Assembly: GCA_963762435.1 (NCBI GenBank)
Contig: CAVXLN010000030.1
Coordinates: 124,001 to 188,000 of the forward strand
Reading direction: 5' to 3'
DNA length: 64,000 nt
Source: JAXDMU01 sp963762435
GTDB taxonomy: Bacteria > Pseudomonadota > Alphaproteobacteria > ATCC43930 > CGMCC-115725
Below the pieces are notes generated by a model. That model saw only the letters and a program-made list of their open reading frames with translations. It was not told the origin of the DNA and did not search any database. Shown here piece by piece: positions 44,514 through 53,880 of this stretch. Numbering within the stretch: position 1 is the first letter of the stretch; each line of letters starts with the position of its first letter. Made by a program: the position numbers and the translations under genes.

Positions 44514-45908
44514 ATGCAAGAGCCCGAAATCTATGATGCGATCATCGTCGGCTGTGGCGAGTCCGGCAAATATATGGGCTGGCATCTCGGCAAGGCCGGC
44601 AAGAAGGTCGCCGTCATCGAGCAGCGCTATATCGGCGGTTCCTGCCCCAATATCGCGTGCCTCCCAAGCAAGAACATCATCGCGAGCGCTAATGTCGCCC
44701 ATCTCGTGGCGCACGCCGGCGAGTACGGCACCGCAGTGCACGACGCGACCACCTCGATGGCGGCGGTCCAGGCGCGAAAACAAGCGATGGTCGCGGGTCT
44801 CATCGACACGCATCTCGCCAATTTCCGCGCCAGCGGTGCCGAGCTGGTCATGGGCCGCGGCGTCTTCGCCGGCGAGCGCACGGTCGAGGTGACGCTCGCC
44901 GATGGTGGGACGCGGACTTTCACAGCCGAGCATGTCTTCCTCGATCTCGGCGCCTTCGCCTCGGTGCCGGATCTGCCCGGCATGGCGGCGGCGGCGCCGC
45001 TGACCCATGTCGAGCTGCTCGATCTCGAGACCCTGCCCGAGCATCTGCTGGTGCTGGGCGGCGGCTATGTCGCCCTCGAGCTGGCGCAGGCGATGCGGCG
45101 GCTCGGCGCGCGCGTGACCTTGATCGAGATGTCCGATCGGTTGCTGCCGCGCGAGGATCCCGATATCGGCGAGCTCGTGACGGCGCTTCTCGCCGAGGAC
45201 GGGATCGAGCTGATCGTCGGCGCCCGCAACGCGAGCGTGAGCGGCCGGTCCGGTGCCGGGGTGGCGGTGACGATCAGTGTCGGCGGCGTGCCGCGCACCG
45301 TCGAGGGCTCGCATTTGCTGGTCGCGACCGGCAAGCGGCCCAATACCACCGATATCGGCCTCGAAGCCGCCGGCATCGAGCTGACGCGCGACGGTTATGT
45401 GCGGGTCAATGATCGGCTGGAGACGACCGCGGCCGGCGTCTGGGCCATGGGCGATTGCGCCGGCAGCCCGCCCTTCACCCATATCGCGTTCGAAGATTTC
45501 CGCATCGTCCGCGACAATCTATTCGGCGCAGGCGGCCGGTCGACCGTGGGGCGGCAAGTGCCGTCATGCCTCTTCATCGAGCCCGAGCTTGCCCGCATCG
45601 GCCTGACCGAGCAGGAAGCCCGGCAGAAGGGCATCCCGTTTCGCCTGGCATCCATCCCGGCCAAGGCCATTCTGCGCACCCGCACCAACGGCCAGAATTA
45701 CGGCAAGCTCAAGCTGCTGGTCGGCGAGGACGATCTGATCCTGGGCTTCACGGCCTTCTGCGACCGGGCCGGCGAGCTGCTGCCGACCGTGCAGCTGGCC
45801 ATGGCGGCCGGCCTTTCCTATCGCGCGATCGAGCGGCTGGTCATCGCCCATCCGACCTATGCGGAAGGCTTGACCATGCTGTTCTCGGCCGTTCCGGCTG
45901 CATCCTGA
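44514..45908 (+). CDS. Class I pyridine nucleotide-disulfide oxidoreductase (dihydrolipoamide dehydrogenase/MerA type)
   Basis: The 464-residue flavoprotein has FAD motif VGCGESGKY, redox-active Cys44 and Cys49 in GGSCPNIACLPSK, NADH motif LGGGYVALELAQAM, GKRPNTTD, GDCAGSPPFTH and the C-terminal His in IAHPTYAEGL. This is the layout of MerA/dihydrolipoamide dehydrogenase-like enzymes. No 2-oxoacid dehydrogenase subunits are nearby, so a lipoamide role is unlikely. It may reduce a small disulfide or quinone. It is divergent from the 2-hydroxyacid dehydrogenase. Confidence 0.9.
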   Translation: MQEPEIYDAIIVGCGESGKYMGWHLGKAGKKVAVIEQRYIGGSCPNIACLPSKNIIASANVAHLVAHAGEYGTAVHDATTSMAAVQARKQAMVAGLIDTHLANFRASGAELVMGRGVFAGERTVEVTLADGGTRTFTAEHVFLDLGAFASVPDLPGMAAAAPLTHVELLDLETLPEHLLVLGGGYVALELAQAMRRLGARVTLIEMSDRLLPREDPDIGELVTALLAEDGIELIVGARNASVSGRSGAGVAVTISVGGVPRTVEGSHLLVATGKRPNTTDIGLEAAGIELTRDGYVRVNDRLETTAAGVWAMGDCAGSPPFTHIAFEDFRIVRDNLFGAGGRSTVGRQVPSCLFIEPELARIGLTEQEARQKGIPFRLASIPAKAILRTRTNGQNYGKLKLLVGEDDLILGFTAFCDRAGELLPTVQLAMAAGLSYRAIERLVIAHPTYAEGLTMLFSAVPAAS

Positions 45909-45937
45909 GGGACGCGGATTCATCAATCGCACTTTCC

Positions 45938-45968
45938 GGCAATGGACCAATACCCAGGTAGCATTGCC
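45938..45968. promoter_or_regulatory. Inverted repeat with a degenerate FixJ-like core before the molybdoenzyme operon
   Basis: GGCAATG (45938-45944) and CATTGCC (45962-45968) are perfect arms. Between them lies AATACCCAGGTAGC, which resembles the box core ATACC-NN-GGTA. It sits 75 bp before the operon start. Assignment to the same regulon is uncertain. Confidence 0.35.
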
Positions 45969-46043
45969 GCTGCGGCCCATGCGGCCGCATGCTGGTTCGC
46001 TCGATCCTGCCTGTCAGCCTCCATTGAATAGCGGGGACAACAC

Positions 46044-46505
46044 ATGGCTTCGATAACGCTCACCATCAATGGCGACAGCCGGGCAGTCGATTGCCCGCCG
46101 GAGATGCCGCTGCTCTGGGTCCTGCGCGACGTGCTGGGCCTGACCGGGACCAAGTTCGGCTGCGGCATCGCGCAATGCGGGGCCTGCACCGTGCATCTCG
46201 ACGGGCAGCCGGTCCGGTCCTGCCTGCTGCCGGTCGGCGCCATCGGCGGCCGGCCGGTCACGACCATCGAAGGCGTCGGCGAGACGCTGGCCGGCAGCAG
46301 AATCCAGAAGGCGTGGCTCGATCTCGAGGTCATCCAGTGCGGCTATTGCCAATCGGGCCAGATCATGTCGGCGGCGGCGCTCCTCGCGGCCACGCCATCG
46401 CCTGAAGACGCGGATATCGACGCCGCCATGTCGGGCAATATCTGTCGATGCGGCACCTATGTGCGAATCCGGGCGGCAATCAAGCACGCCGCCCGGTCGG
46501 CTTAG
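46044..46505 (+). CDS. [2Fe-2S] subunit of isoquinoline 1-oxidoreductase-type dehydrogenase
   Basis: The 153-residue protein carries two [2Fe-2S] clusters: plant ferredoxin-type Cys40, 45, 48, 60 and the helical-domain Cys99, 102, 134, 136 (QCGYCQSGQ, CRCGTY). It passes electrons from the molybdenum centre of the next subunit to the membrane cytochrome c encoded third. This set resembles the periplasm-linked aldehyde or nicotinate dehydrogenases of proteobacteria (NicAB, AldFGH). Confidence 0.94.
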   Translation: MASITLTINGDSRAVDCPPEMPLLWVLRDVLGLTGTKFGCGIAQCGACTVHLDGQPVRSCLLPVGAIGGRPVTTIEGVGETLAGSRIQKAWLDLEVIQCGYCQSGQIMSAAALLAATPSPEDADIDAAMSGNICRCGTYVRIRAAIKHAARSA

Positions 46506-46516
46506 GGGAGGCGGCT

Positions 46517-48685
46517 ATGACGCTCCCTCGCTCCCTCGCCTCGTCGCGCCGGGCCTTTCTCAAGATCACGGCCTTGGCCGGCGGCGGCCTGGCGCTCGGA
46601 TTCTGGGTGCCGCTCGCACGCCGTGCCCGGGCCGAGCCGGCGCCCTTCGCGCCCAACGCCTTCCTCGAGCTGCACCCCGACGGCAGCGTCGTCACGACCA
46701 TTCCGCAGGTCGAGATGGGGCAGGGCGTCTATACGGCACTCGCCATGGTGCTCGCCGAAGAGCTCGATGCCGATTTCGACCATGTCTCGGTCCGGCATGC
46801 GCCGCCCGACGACAAGCTCTATGCCAACCCGATCCTGGGGTTCCAGGTGACGGGCGGCTCGACCTCGATCCGCGCCTTCTGGATGCCGATGCGCAAGGCC
46901 GGCGCCGCGGCGCGCGCCTTGCTGGTGGCCGCCGCCGCGGAAAGCTGGGGTGTCGCGGCCGAGACCTGCCGCACGGAAGCGGCCGAGGTCATCCATGAGG
47001 CGAGCGGGCGCAAGGCGCCTTATGCGTCGCTTTTGGAAGCAGCCTCCCGCGGCACGCCGCCCAAGGATCCGCCGCTCAAGGATCCCTCCGCCTTCAAGCT
47101 CATCGGCCGGCCGCTCAAGCGGCTCGACACGCCCGACAAGGTCAATGGCAAGGCGATCTACGGCATCGATGCGCGTCCGCCCGGCGTCCGGATCGCCACG
47201 CTCGCCTCCTGCCCGGTCTTCGGCGGCAAGGTCGCTCATGTCGACGACAGCAAGGCCCGCACGATCCCTGGCGTGCAGCAGATCGTCGTGCTCGAAGATC
47301 TGGTCGCCGTCGTTGGCGAGCATATGTGGGCGGCGAAGCAGGGGCTGGAAGCGGTCGAGATCAGCTGGGACGAAGGGCCGAATGCCGCCGTCAGCAGTGC
47401 CGATGTGCTGCGCGGCCTCGAAGCGGCGAGCGAGCGGGCGGGTGCCGTTGCCAAATCCGCGGGCGACATCGCGGGCGCCCTCGATCATGGCGGCGCGCGG
47501 GTCGAGGCGGCCTACCATGTGCCGTTTCTGGCCCATGCGCCGATGGAACCGATGAATTGCACGGTCCATGTCCAGCCCGATGCCTGCGAAATCTGGGTCG
47601 GCAATCAGGTGCTGTCGCGGACGCAGGCGATCGCCGCCAAGCTCACCGGCCTGCCGCTCGAGCGCGTGACCGTGCATAATCACCTGCTCGGCGGCGGCTT
47701 CGGCCGGCGGCTCGAGGTCGACATGATCGACAAGGCCGTGCGGATCGCCCAGAAGGTCGACGGCCCGGTCAAGGTGATCTGGACACGCGAGGAGGATATC
47801 CAGAAGGCGCTTTACCGGCCGGCCTATTACGATCGTTTCGCAGCCTCGCTCTCCGGCGGCAAGATCGTGGCCTGGAGCCATCGCATCACGGGCTCCTCGG
47901 TTCTGGCCCGCTGGGCGCCGCCCGCTTTCAAGAACGGCCTCGATTCGGATGCGGTCGATGGGGCGATCGACTTTCCCTACGATGCGCCGAACATCCATGT
48001 CGAATATGTCCATGAGGAGCCGCCGGCGGTACCGACCTGCTTCTGGCGCAGCGTCGGTCCCGGCCACAACATCTTCGTCGTCGAAAGCTTCGTCGACGAG
48101 CTCGCCTACAAGGCGGGTGCCGACCCGGTCAAATTCCGTCACTCCCAACTCGAGGGCGGGCCGCGCCTGCGCGCTTGCCTCGATCTCGCGGCGGAGAAGG
48201 CCGGCTGGGGCGGCCCGCTGTCCGGCACCGGCCGCGTCGGGCGCGGCGTCGCGGCGCAGAGCGTGTTCGGCAGCCATCTCGTCACGATCGCGGAGGTCGA
48301 GGTCGATGCGCATGGCGAGGTCGCGGTCCGGCGCCTCGTCTGCGCCGTCGATTGCGGCACGGTCGTCAATCCGGACTCGGTCAAGGCCCAGCTCGAAGGC
48401 GGCCTCATCTTCGGCCTGACGGCAGCACTCTATGGCGAGATCACCATCGCCAAAGGCCGGGTCCAGCAGAGCAACTTCAACAATTACCGCATGATGCGGA
48501 TCGACGAGGCGCCCAAGATCGAGGTCTATATCGTGCCCAGCGGCGAAGTACCGGGCGGCATCGGCGAGCCGGGCACCTCTATTGCGGCGCCAGCCCTGGC
48601 CAATGCGATCTTCGCCGCCACCGGCGTCCGGCTGCGCAGCCTGCCGGTCGATCGCGGGCTGCTGGCCGGCAGGAAGTCGGCATGA
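46517..48685 (+). CDS. Molybdopterin-binding subunit, isoquinoline 1-oxidoreductase beta type
   Basis: The 722-residue catalytic subunit starts with a Tat leader (SSRRAFLKITALAGGGLALG), so the complex is exported. TTIPQVEMGQGVYTALAMVL, GGGFGRRLEVD and ending GIGEPGTSIAAPALANAIF with catalytic Glu in GEPG match xanthine dehydrogenase-family enzymes of the IorB type. Substrate may be an aldehyde or an N-heteroaromatic compound. It is co-transcribed with the [2Fe-2S] subunit (11-bp gap) and overlaps the cytochrome gene by 4 bp. Confidence 0.94.
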   Translation: MTLPRSLASSRRAFLKITALAGGGLALGFWVPLARRARAEPAPFAPNAFLELHPDGSVVTTIPQVEMGQGVYTALAMVLAEELDADFDHVSVRHAPPDDKLYANPILGFQVTGGSTSIRAFWMPMRKAGAAARALLVAAAAESWGVAAETCRTEAAEVIHEASGRKAPYASLLEAASRGTPPKDPPLKDPSAFKLIGRPLKRLDTPDKVNGKAIYGIDARPPGVRIATLASCPVFGGKVAHVDDSKARTIPGVQQIVVLEDLVAVVGEHMWAAKQGLEAVEISWDEGPNAAVSSADVLRGLEAASERAGAVAKSAGDIAGALDHGGARVEAAYHVPFLAHAPMEPMNCTVHVQPDACEIWVGNQVLSRTQAIAAKLTGLPLERVTVHNHLLGGGFGRRLEVDMIDKAVRIAQKVDGPVKVIWTREEDIQKALYRPAYYDRFAASLSGGKIVAWSHRITGSSVLARWAPPAFKNGLDSDAVDGAIDFPYDAPNIHVEYVHEEPPAVPTCFWRSVGPGHNIFVVESFVDELAYKAGADPVKFRHSQLEGGPRLRACLDLAAEKAGWGGPLSGTGRVGRGVAAQSVFGSHLVTIAEVEVDAHGEVAVRRLVCAVDCGTVVNPDSVKAQLEGGLIFGLTAALYGEITIAKGRVQQSNFNNYRMMRIDEAPKIEVYIVPSGEVPGGIGEPGTSIAAPALANAIFAATGVRLRSLPVDRGLLAGRKSA

Positions 48686-50040
48686 GCGCCGTCGGAAGCT
48701 GGGCCGCTTCGCACCGCGCTCTGGTGCTGGCGGTCCTCCTCGTCGGCATCGTGGTGCTCGGCGGGTTTCTCTATATCGTCCTCGGGCCTGGGCCGACGGA
48801 CTTCGCCAAGGGCGGCCGGGTCGCACTCGCGGATTATCACGGGCCGGATCCGACCGGCGTGCCGCCCGAGCTCGCCGGTGCCGATCTGGTGCGCCGTGGC
48901 GAGTATCTGGCGCGCGCCGCCGATTGCGAAGCCTGTCACACGGCCAAGGGCGGCACGCCCTTCGCCGGCGGCCTCGCCTTCGTCCTGCCGTTCGGCACGC
49001 TCTACTCGACCAACATCACGCCGGACCGCGAGACCGGCATCGGCGCCTATGGCGATGCCGATTTCCTCAATGCGCTGCACAAGGGCATCGGCCGCGGCGG
49101 CACGCCGCTTTACCCGGCCATGCCCTATCCCAGCTACAGTTCCATGACCGATGCCGACGCGCTGGCGATCAAGGCCTTTCTCTTCAGCTTGGCACCCGTG
49201 CATGCGCCCGCCCCCAGGAACACGCTGCGCTTTCCGTTCGATCAGCGTTGGGCGATGGCGATCTGGGCCGGCTTGTTCGATCCGGACCAACGGTTCAAGC
49301 CCATCCCGTCACAGGATCCGGCCTGGAATCGCGGCGCCTATCTGGTCGAGGCGATGGGCCATTGCGGCGATTGCCACACGCCGCGCAACCTCTTGCAGGC
49401 GCTCGACAACCGCGCGAAATTCGCCGGTACCGTGCAGGCCGGTTGGCGCGCCTACGACATCACGTCCGATCGGGCCAGCGGCATCGGCGCCTGGAGCGAC
49501 GCGGAGCTCGCACACTACCTATCGGTCGGCCATGCCGCCGGACACGGCACGGCAGCCGGCCCGATGGGCGAGGCGGTCGATCACAGCCTGCGCTATCTGA
49601 CGCCGGGCGACATCGCGGCGGTCGTGGCCTATCTCAAAACGGTCCCGCCGCTGGCCAATGCCGATCTTCCGGCGACGAAGGCCGAGCCCGTTGCGGTCAC
49701 GCCGCACGAGCCGGCGGATGGCAATGCGCTCGGCAGGACGGTCTTCGAAGGTGCCTGCGCCAGTTGCCATGGCTGGACCGGCCAGAGCCCGCTCACCGAT
49801 CTTGCCACACTCACCGGCGCCCGCGCCGTCAACGACCGGACCGCGACCAATGTGGCGCAGATCATCCTCACCGGCACTCAGCGCTGGACGCCGCAAGGCC
49901 AGGTCACCATGCCTGCCTTCGGCAGCGCCTATTCGAACGCGGAAATCGCGGCCGTGGCGAATTATCTGACGGCACGCTTCGGTGCGGCCCCCTCCGCGAT
50001 CACCGCCGAGGAGGTCGCCAAGCTCCGCGCCGCCTCATGA
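48682..50040 (+). CDS. Membrane-anchored tri-haem cytochrome c subunit
   Basis: The 452-residue protein has one N-terminal membrane helix (about 12-33) and three CxxCH haem sites at Cys82 (CEACH), Cys228 (CGDCH) and Cys359 (CASCH), each with a downstream Met ligand candidate. The layout equals the cytochrome subunit of acetic-acid-bacterial alcohol/aldehyde dehydrogenases, which passes electrons to ubiquinone in the inner membrane. The ATG overlaps the molybdenum subunit stop. Confidence 0.94.
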   Translation: MSAVGSWAASHRALVLAVLLVGIVVLGGFLYIVLGPGPTDFAKGGRVALADYHGPDPTGVPPELAGADLVRRGEYLARAADCEACHTAKGGTPFAGGLAFVLPFGTLYSTNITPDRETGIGAYGDADFLNALHKGIGRGGTPLYPAMPYPSYSSMTDADALAIKAFLFSLAPVHAPAPRNTLRFPFDQRWAMAIWAGLFDPDQRFKPIPSQDPAWNRGAYLVEAMGHCGDCHTPRNLLQALDNRAKFAGTVQAGWRAYDITSDRASGIGAWSDAELAHYLSVGHAAGHGTAAGPMGEAVDHSLRYLTPGDIAAVVAYLKTVPPLANADLPATKAEPVAVTPHEPADGNALGRTVFEGACASCHGWTGQSPLTDLATLTGARAVNDRTATNVAQIILTGTQRWTPQGQVTMPAFGSAYSNAEIAAVANYLTARFGAAPSAITAEEVAKLRAAS

Positions 50041-50044
50041 GCGG

Positions 50045-51517
50045 TCACGCCTTCCGCAGCACGCTCCGGAGGTCGCGGACAGTCTGGAGCGTCTCGAGTG
50101 CCAAGACCTTCTCGACCAGCGCATCCGTCTGCGCCTTGCCGATAACGGGAGCGCATAGATCCCGCGCTTTTTGGATGACCTCCTCGCGCGGCATCGGATT
50201 GTCGGCCGTGCCGCGGACCGCGGTCACACGGTGGCTCAAGACACTGCCGTCATTCATCGTGATCTCGACGATCGCCTGTCGCGCCGGCTCCAGCTTTTCG
50301 AGCTCCTCGCTCTCGATCAGCTGAACCTTGGCGCGCTCTTTGAGGACGATCGGGTCGCTCATGCGCGCCTTGTCGTGTGCGGCCTCGAAGGAAGCGGTCT
50401 TGTCGAGCAGCATCACGGCGATCATGTGCTGCAGGCAGATATCCGGAATCTCGCGATTATTCACCGTGCGCGCTTCGGTATGGGCCAGGCGAACGACGAT
50501 CGATTTGACCGCGTCGGGCTTCACATCCTGTTTCTGGAAGATCGCGTTCATGGCGTCGAGCGGCGCCTGAATCGGCGATCCCACGGTCCATTTCTTGATG
50601 TTGGTGCGCGCGATCTCATAGCGCTGGCCGAGCGCTTCGATCAGAAGTTCGGGCTTGGCGTCCGGCGCATAGGCTTCGAAGTAATTGTCGGGGCCTGAGA
50701 AGATGTCGTCGATGCCGGTGAAGCCCGACTGGACGAGGAGAGCCGCGGTGACGCCACTGCGCGCCGGCATGCCCGCGAAGACGAAGCTCTTCTCGATATG
50801 CTGGGTGTCCCGCGTCCAGGCGCCGATGCCCGATGATTGCTGGGCGGTGTAGTCCATGAGCCAGCGCATCTGCTGGGCGTCGAGCTTGGCGAGCGAGCCT
50901 GCCGCGGCCGCCGCACCGAACAGGCCGGCGATGGCATGCGTCGCCTTGTGGCTGTTGTTGCGGAAATCGACGGCGCCGAAGCTTATGGTGACGCGCGGGC
51001 CGATATCGTATCCCAGCGTGACGGCGCGCAGGAAATGCATGCCGTCGGCCCCGAACTTCTCGCCGGCGGCAAGGGCGGCAGGCACCACGGCGCAGCCCGG
51101 ATGCGACTGCGAGAATTCGTTCGAATCATCCGTCTCGTCGGATTGGGCCAGCATACCGTTGACGAGGGCCGCCTCGATCGGATCCGCGGTCAGGTTTGAC
51201 GCGGCGATCGTCGCCGTCGTGTCGGTCGCGAAATCGCCGGCGAATTTGAGGGCGGCTCGCGCCGGCGGCAGGTTCGACCCCGAGATCATGGCAGCGAAGG
51301 TATCGAGGATGTGGTGCTTCGCCTTTTCCACGATCTCGTCGGGCAGCGCCCGCTCGCCGGCATTGGCCATGTAGCCGCTGAGCGTCGCCATCAGGGGGCT
51401 GACCGGCACCGGTTCGGCACGGGCCGATCGCGGCAGGACGCCGATCGCCATGGCCGAAGCCGTGATCGCAAAAAGAGAGCGCCGGTCGAGCGCGCTCGAT
51501 TGGCCATACCGTTTCAT
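50045..51517 (-). CDS. MmgE/PrpD family protein with Tat leader
   Basis: The 490-residue protein matches the MmgE/PrpD (2-methylcitrate dehydratase-like) family: KAKHHILDTFAAMISGS, DSNEFSQSHPGCAVVPAALA, FRNNSHKATHAIAGLFGAAA, and a C-terminal domain ending in RSVLRKA. It begins with an export leader, DRRSLFAITASAMAIGVLP followed by SARAEP, which is unusual since PrpD works in the cytoplasm. I chose ATG 51517 with GGGG upstream. It converges on the cytochrome gene with 4 bp between; substrate unknown. Confidence 0.88.
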   Translation of the reverse strand: MKRYGQSSALDRRSLFAITASAMAIGVLPRSARAEPVPVSPLMATLSGYMANAGERALPDEIVEKAKHHILDTFAAMISGSNLPPARAALKFAGDFATDTTATIAASNLTADPIEAALVNGMLAQSDETDDSNEFSQSHPGCAVVPAALAAGEKFGADGMHFLRAVTLGYDIGPRVTISFGAVDFRNNSHKATHAIAGLFGAAAAAGSLAKLDAQQMRWLMDYTAQQSSGIGAWTRDTQHIEKSFVFAGMPARSGVTAALLVQSGFTGIDDIFSGPDNYFEAYAPDAKPELLIEALGQRYEIARTNIKKWTVGSPIQAPLDAMNAIFQKQDVKPDAVKSIVVRLAHTEARTVNNREIPDICLQHMIAVMLLDKTASFEAAHDKARMSDPIVLKERAKVQLIESEELEKLEPARQAIVEITMNDGSVLSHRVTAVRGTADNPMPREEVIQKARDLCAPVIGKAQTDALVEKVLALETLQTVRDLRSVLRKA

Positions 51518-51547
51518 GCCGTACCCCAACTACATCTGGTGAGGGCG

Positions 51548-52957
51548 TCAGGTTTCCCCGGGGGGCGACGCTCTGTCAACGCAGCGACCGATGACCGGTT
51601 TCGTGCCGCCAAGGCAGCGCCGACCGGCAACGCTGGGGATCGAGAAGGCGAATGTGGCGCCCGGACCGTCGCTCGGCATCGCTCTCAGCCAACCTTGATG
51701 ACTCTCTATGATGAAGCGGCTGATGAAGAGGCCGATCCCCATCCCGGCCTGCTTGGTGGTGTGGAAGGGTTCGAAGAGCCTCTCCAGGACGTTGGGATCC
51801 AGCCCCGCGCCGGAATCCCTGACCGTGAAGCGCAGGCGATCCCCGTCATCCCGCGCGCTCCTGACGAGCAGCAGTCGCGGACGATCCTCGACATCGTTCA
51901 TCGCTTCGGAAGCGTTCAGGAGCAGGTTGAGGATGACCTGCTGAAGCTGAACGCGATCGCCCATCGCGGGCGGCAGGCATTCCTGCAGCTCGGTACGCAG
52001 AGTCACCCGGTTCTGCTGAAGCTCGTCCATCGCAAGCGCGATTACCTCCCGTGCCGCCTCGTTCAGATCGACGGATGCCAACTTGGTTTCCCGCGTCGAG
52101 AACAGCGCCCGCAGCTGAGCGATGATTTCCGAGGTGCGGTTCGCATCGCGCAGGGTGCGGCGCACGGAGTCGCGGGCGCCGTCGATGTCCGGCGGATCGG
52201 CCGTCAGCATCCTGAGGCAGGTATTCGTGTTTATGACGATGCCTGATATCGGCTGGCTGACCTCATGCGCGATCGATGCGGAGAGCGGTCCCAGGCTGGC
52301 GGCGCGCGACATGCGCGCAAGATTCGATTGAGCTTTGCCGAGGGCTGCTTCGGATCTGTGGCGGCGTGTCACGTCTTGGACGGCACCGATATAGTCGATC
52401 TCGCCGCTTGGATCCTCGCTCGCATGCGCGGTCAGCTGGGCATATTTCACGCGCTGGTCGGGCATCAGCAGGCGCAGCTCATGCTCGATGTCGCAGCCGC
52501 CGTGGCGCATTCGCTCCAGCATCTGTTGCAGCGCCGGCCGATCGTCAGGATGTATGCGCGCTTGGATCAGCGCGAGGGTGATCGGCTTGCCCTCATCGAG
52601 CTCGAAGATGCGGTAGAGCTGCTTGGACCCGACGATGTCGTCCGTCGTCACCCGCCAGGAAAAGCTGCCGGTGGAACTGAGGCGCTGCGTCTCGGCCAGG
52701 CAGGCCTCGCTATGCTTGAGGGCGGTAAGAACCGAGGCATGCTCCATGGCGAGGCCGGCGATACGGGCGACGCTGGAGATCAGCGCCTGTTGATCCGGCG
52801 GCGCGTGCGCCGGCGAACCCTGCAGCATCGCGAAGCTGCCCAGGACCCGCCCTTCCGAGGATAGGATCGGCGTCGACCAGCCGGACCTCAGCCCATGCGC
52901 TACCGCAAGAGCGTTGCACGCAAAGTCCTGCCACTGCGCATCCGCTTCCATCGTCAT
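51548..52957 (-). CDS. Sensor histidine kinase (partial GAF-PAS-HisKA-HATPase), N-truncated
   Basis: The 469-residue kinase opens in the middle of a GAF domain: QWQDFACNALAVAHGLRSGW then STPILSSEGRVLGSFAML are its second half, and the first half is absent. A PAS fold (about 85-195), His in SASIAHEVSQPISG near 230, NLLLNASEAM, DSGAGLDP and GMGIGLFIS follow. The kinase core is closely related to that of the giant kinase at 18186, including the RVQLQQVILNL segment, so it may share its response regulators. The 268 bp upstream do not restore the missing part. It may be a working soluble kinase or a decayed gene. Confidence 0.85.
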   Translation of the reverse strand: MTMEADAQWQDFACNALAVAHGLRSGWSTPILSSEGRVLGSFAMLQGSPAHAPPDQQALISSVARIAGLAMEHASVLTALKHSEACLAETQRLSSTGSFSWRVTTDDIVGSKQLYRIFELDEGKPITLALIQARIHPDDRPALQQMLERMRHGGCDIEHELRLLMPDQRVKYAQLTAHASEDPSGEIDYIGAVQDVTRRHRSEAALGKAQSNLARMSRAASLGPLSASIAHEVSQPISGIVINTNTCLRMLTADPPDIDGARDSVRRTLRDANRTSEIIAQLRALFSTRETKLASVDLNEAAREVIALAMDELQQNRVTLRTELQECLPPAMGDRVQLQQVILNLLLNASEAMNDVEDRPRLLLVRSARDDGDRLRFTVRDSGAGLDPNVLERLFEPFHTTKQAGMGIGLFISRFIIESHQGWLRAMPSDGPGATFAFSIPSVAGRRCLGGTKPVIGRCVDRASPPGET

Positions 52958-53156
52958 GGCATGGCCCCCGGTTTTGACAGTTCCTATGCTTTAATCGCTT
53001 TCATCTAATATGATAGATAAAAGAGATGAAGTCGTCAACGGTGCTTGCTTATGACAGTTTTCTCCGCGTTATGGGGGTGTTCGACGCCCAATCGGCGGTT
53101 CGCGCTTCGTTCAGAAGAGCGAGCGACCTCCGGCATCAGGGTCGAACGAATTTAGT

Positions 53157-53184
53157 CGGTATAAATAGGTAAAAGCGGTATAAT
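53157..53184 (+). promoter_or_regulatory. Direct repeats in the promoter of the HTH regulator
   Basis: CGGTATAA occurs at 53157-53164 and 53176-53183, 19 bp apart; the second overlaps a TATAAT-like -10 (53179-53184), 42 bp before the start codon. The rest of the 268-bp gap holds an AT-rich stretch near 52980-53035 and no gene. Confidence 0.45.
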
Positions 53185-53225
53185 CAGCTCCGAGAAGCCC
53201 ACGAACCGACCGAAGAACAGGCGCA

Positions 53226-53862
53226 ATGGCGATCACGGGGAATAGTCAGCAGGAGATCCTGAACCAGCTTATGGACCACAAATCGGGACTGACCTTGGAC
53301 GAGCTGGTGGTCTCGGTCGGGCTGAGCCGGACCGCGATCAATCAGCATCTGATGGTGCTCGAGCGGGAAGGGCATGTTCGGAAGGGCACGCAGCGTAAAA
53401 CCGGCGGCCGTCCGTTGAACGTCTACATCCTGACCGAGGACGGCACCAACCTCTTCCCCAAGCAATATTCGTGGTTTTCCCGGCTGCTTATTCAGACCTT
53501 GCGCGAGCAGATCGGCGAAGAGCGCGTCGCGGAATATATGTATGATCTGGGCGTGAAGCTGTCGGCCGGCCTCATCCCGCGCCTCGTCGGCAAGAACCGG
53601 GCGGAGCGCATCGCCGAGATCGTCAACATCATGAACGAGACCGGCTTCATCGCCCGGACCCTGGCACCCGAGAATTCGGACAAGTTGCTGCGTGTAGAAT
53701 GCAAGAACTGTGTCTATCATGATCTGTCGAAGGACTACCCCGAGGTGTGCCGCTTCGATATCGGATTTCATTTCAGGCCTGATGGGCGCCGAAGTCGAGC
53801 ACCAGGCGTGCGTGCAGCGCGGTGACGATGTCTGCCGCTTCCGGTTCATCCCGCCGGCTTGA
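53226..53862 (+). pseudogene. HTH regulator with C-terminal Cys cluster (SufR/ArsR-like), frameshifted
   Basis: The N-terminus is a winged helix (LDELVVSVGLSRTAINQHLM, REGHVRKGT), the middle a helical region, and the C-terminus holds ECKNCVYHDLSKDYPEVCRF. From near 53770 the reading frame shifts: SGLMGAEVEHQACVQRGDDV and CRFRFIPPA continue in the next frame to a stop at 53862. Removing one base restores the two further Cys, completing a four-Cys set that could hold an Fe-S cluster as in SufR. As it stands the protein ends at 53825 with a meaningless tail. It precedes the acyl-CoA dehydrogenase by 18 bp and probably regulates it. Confidence 0.8.
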
Positions 53863-53880
53863 GTCACTCATGGAGCAACC

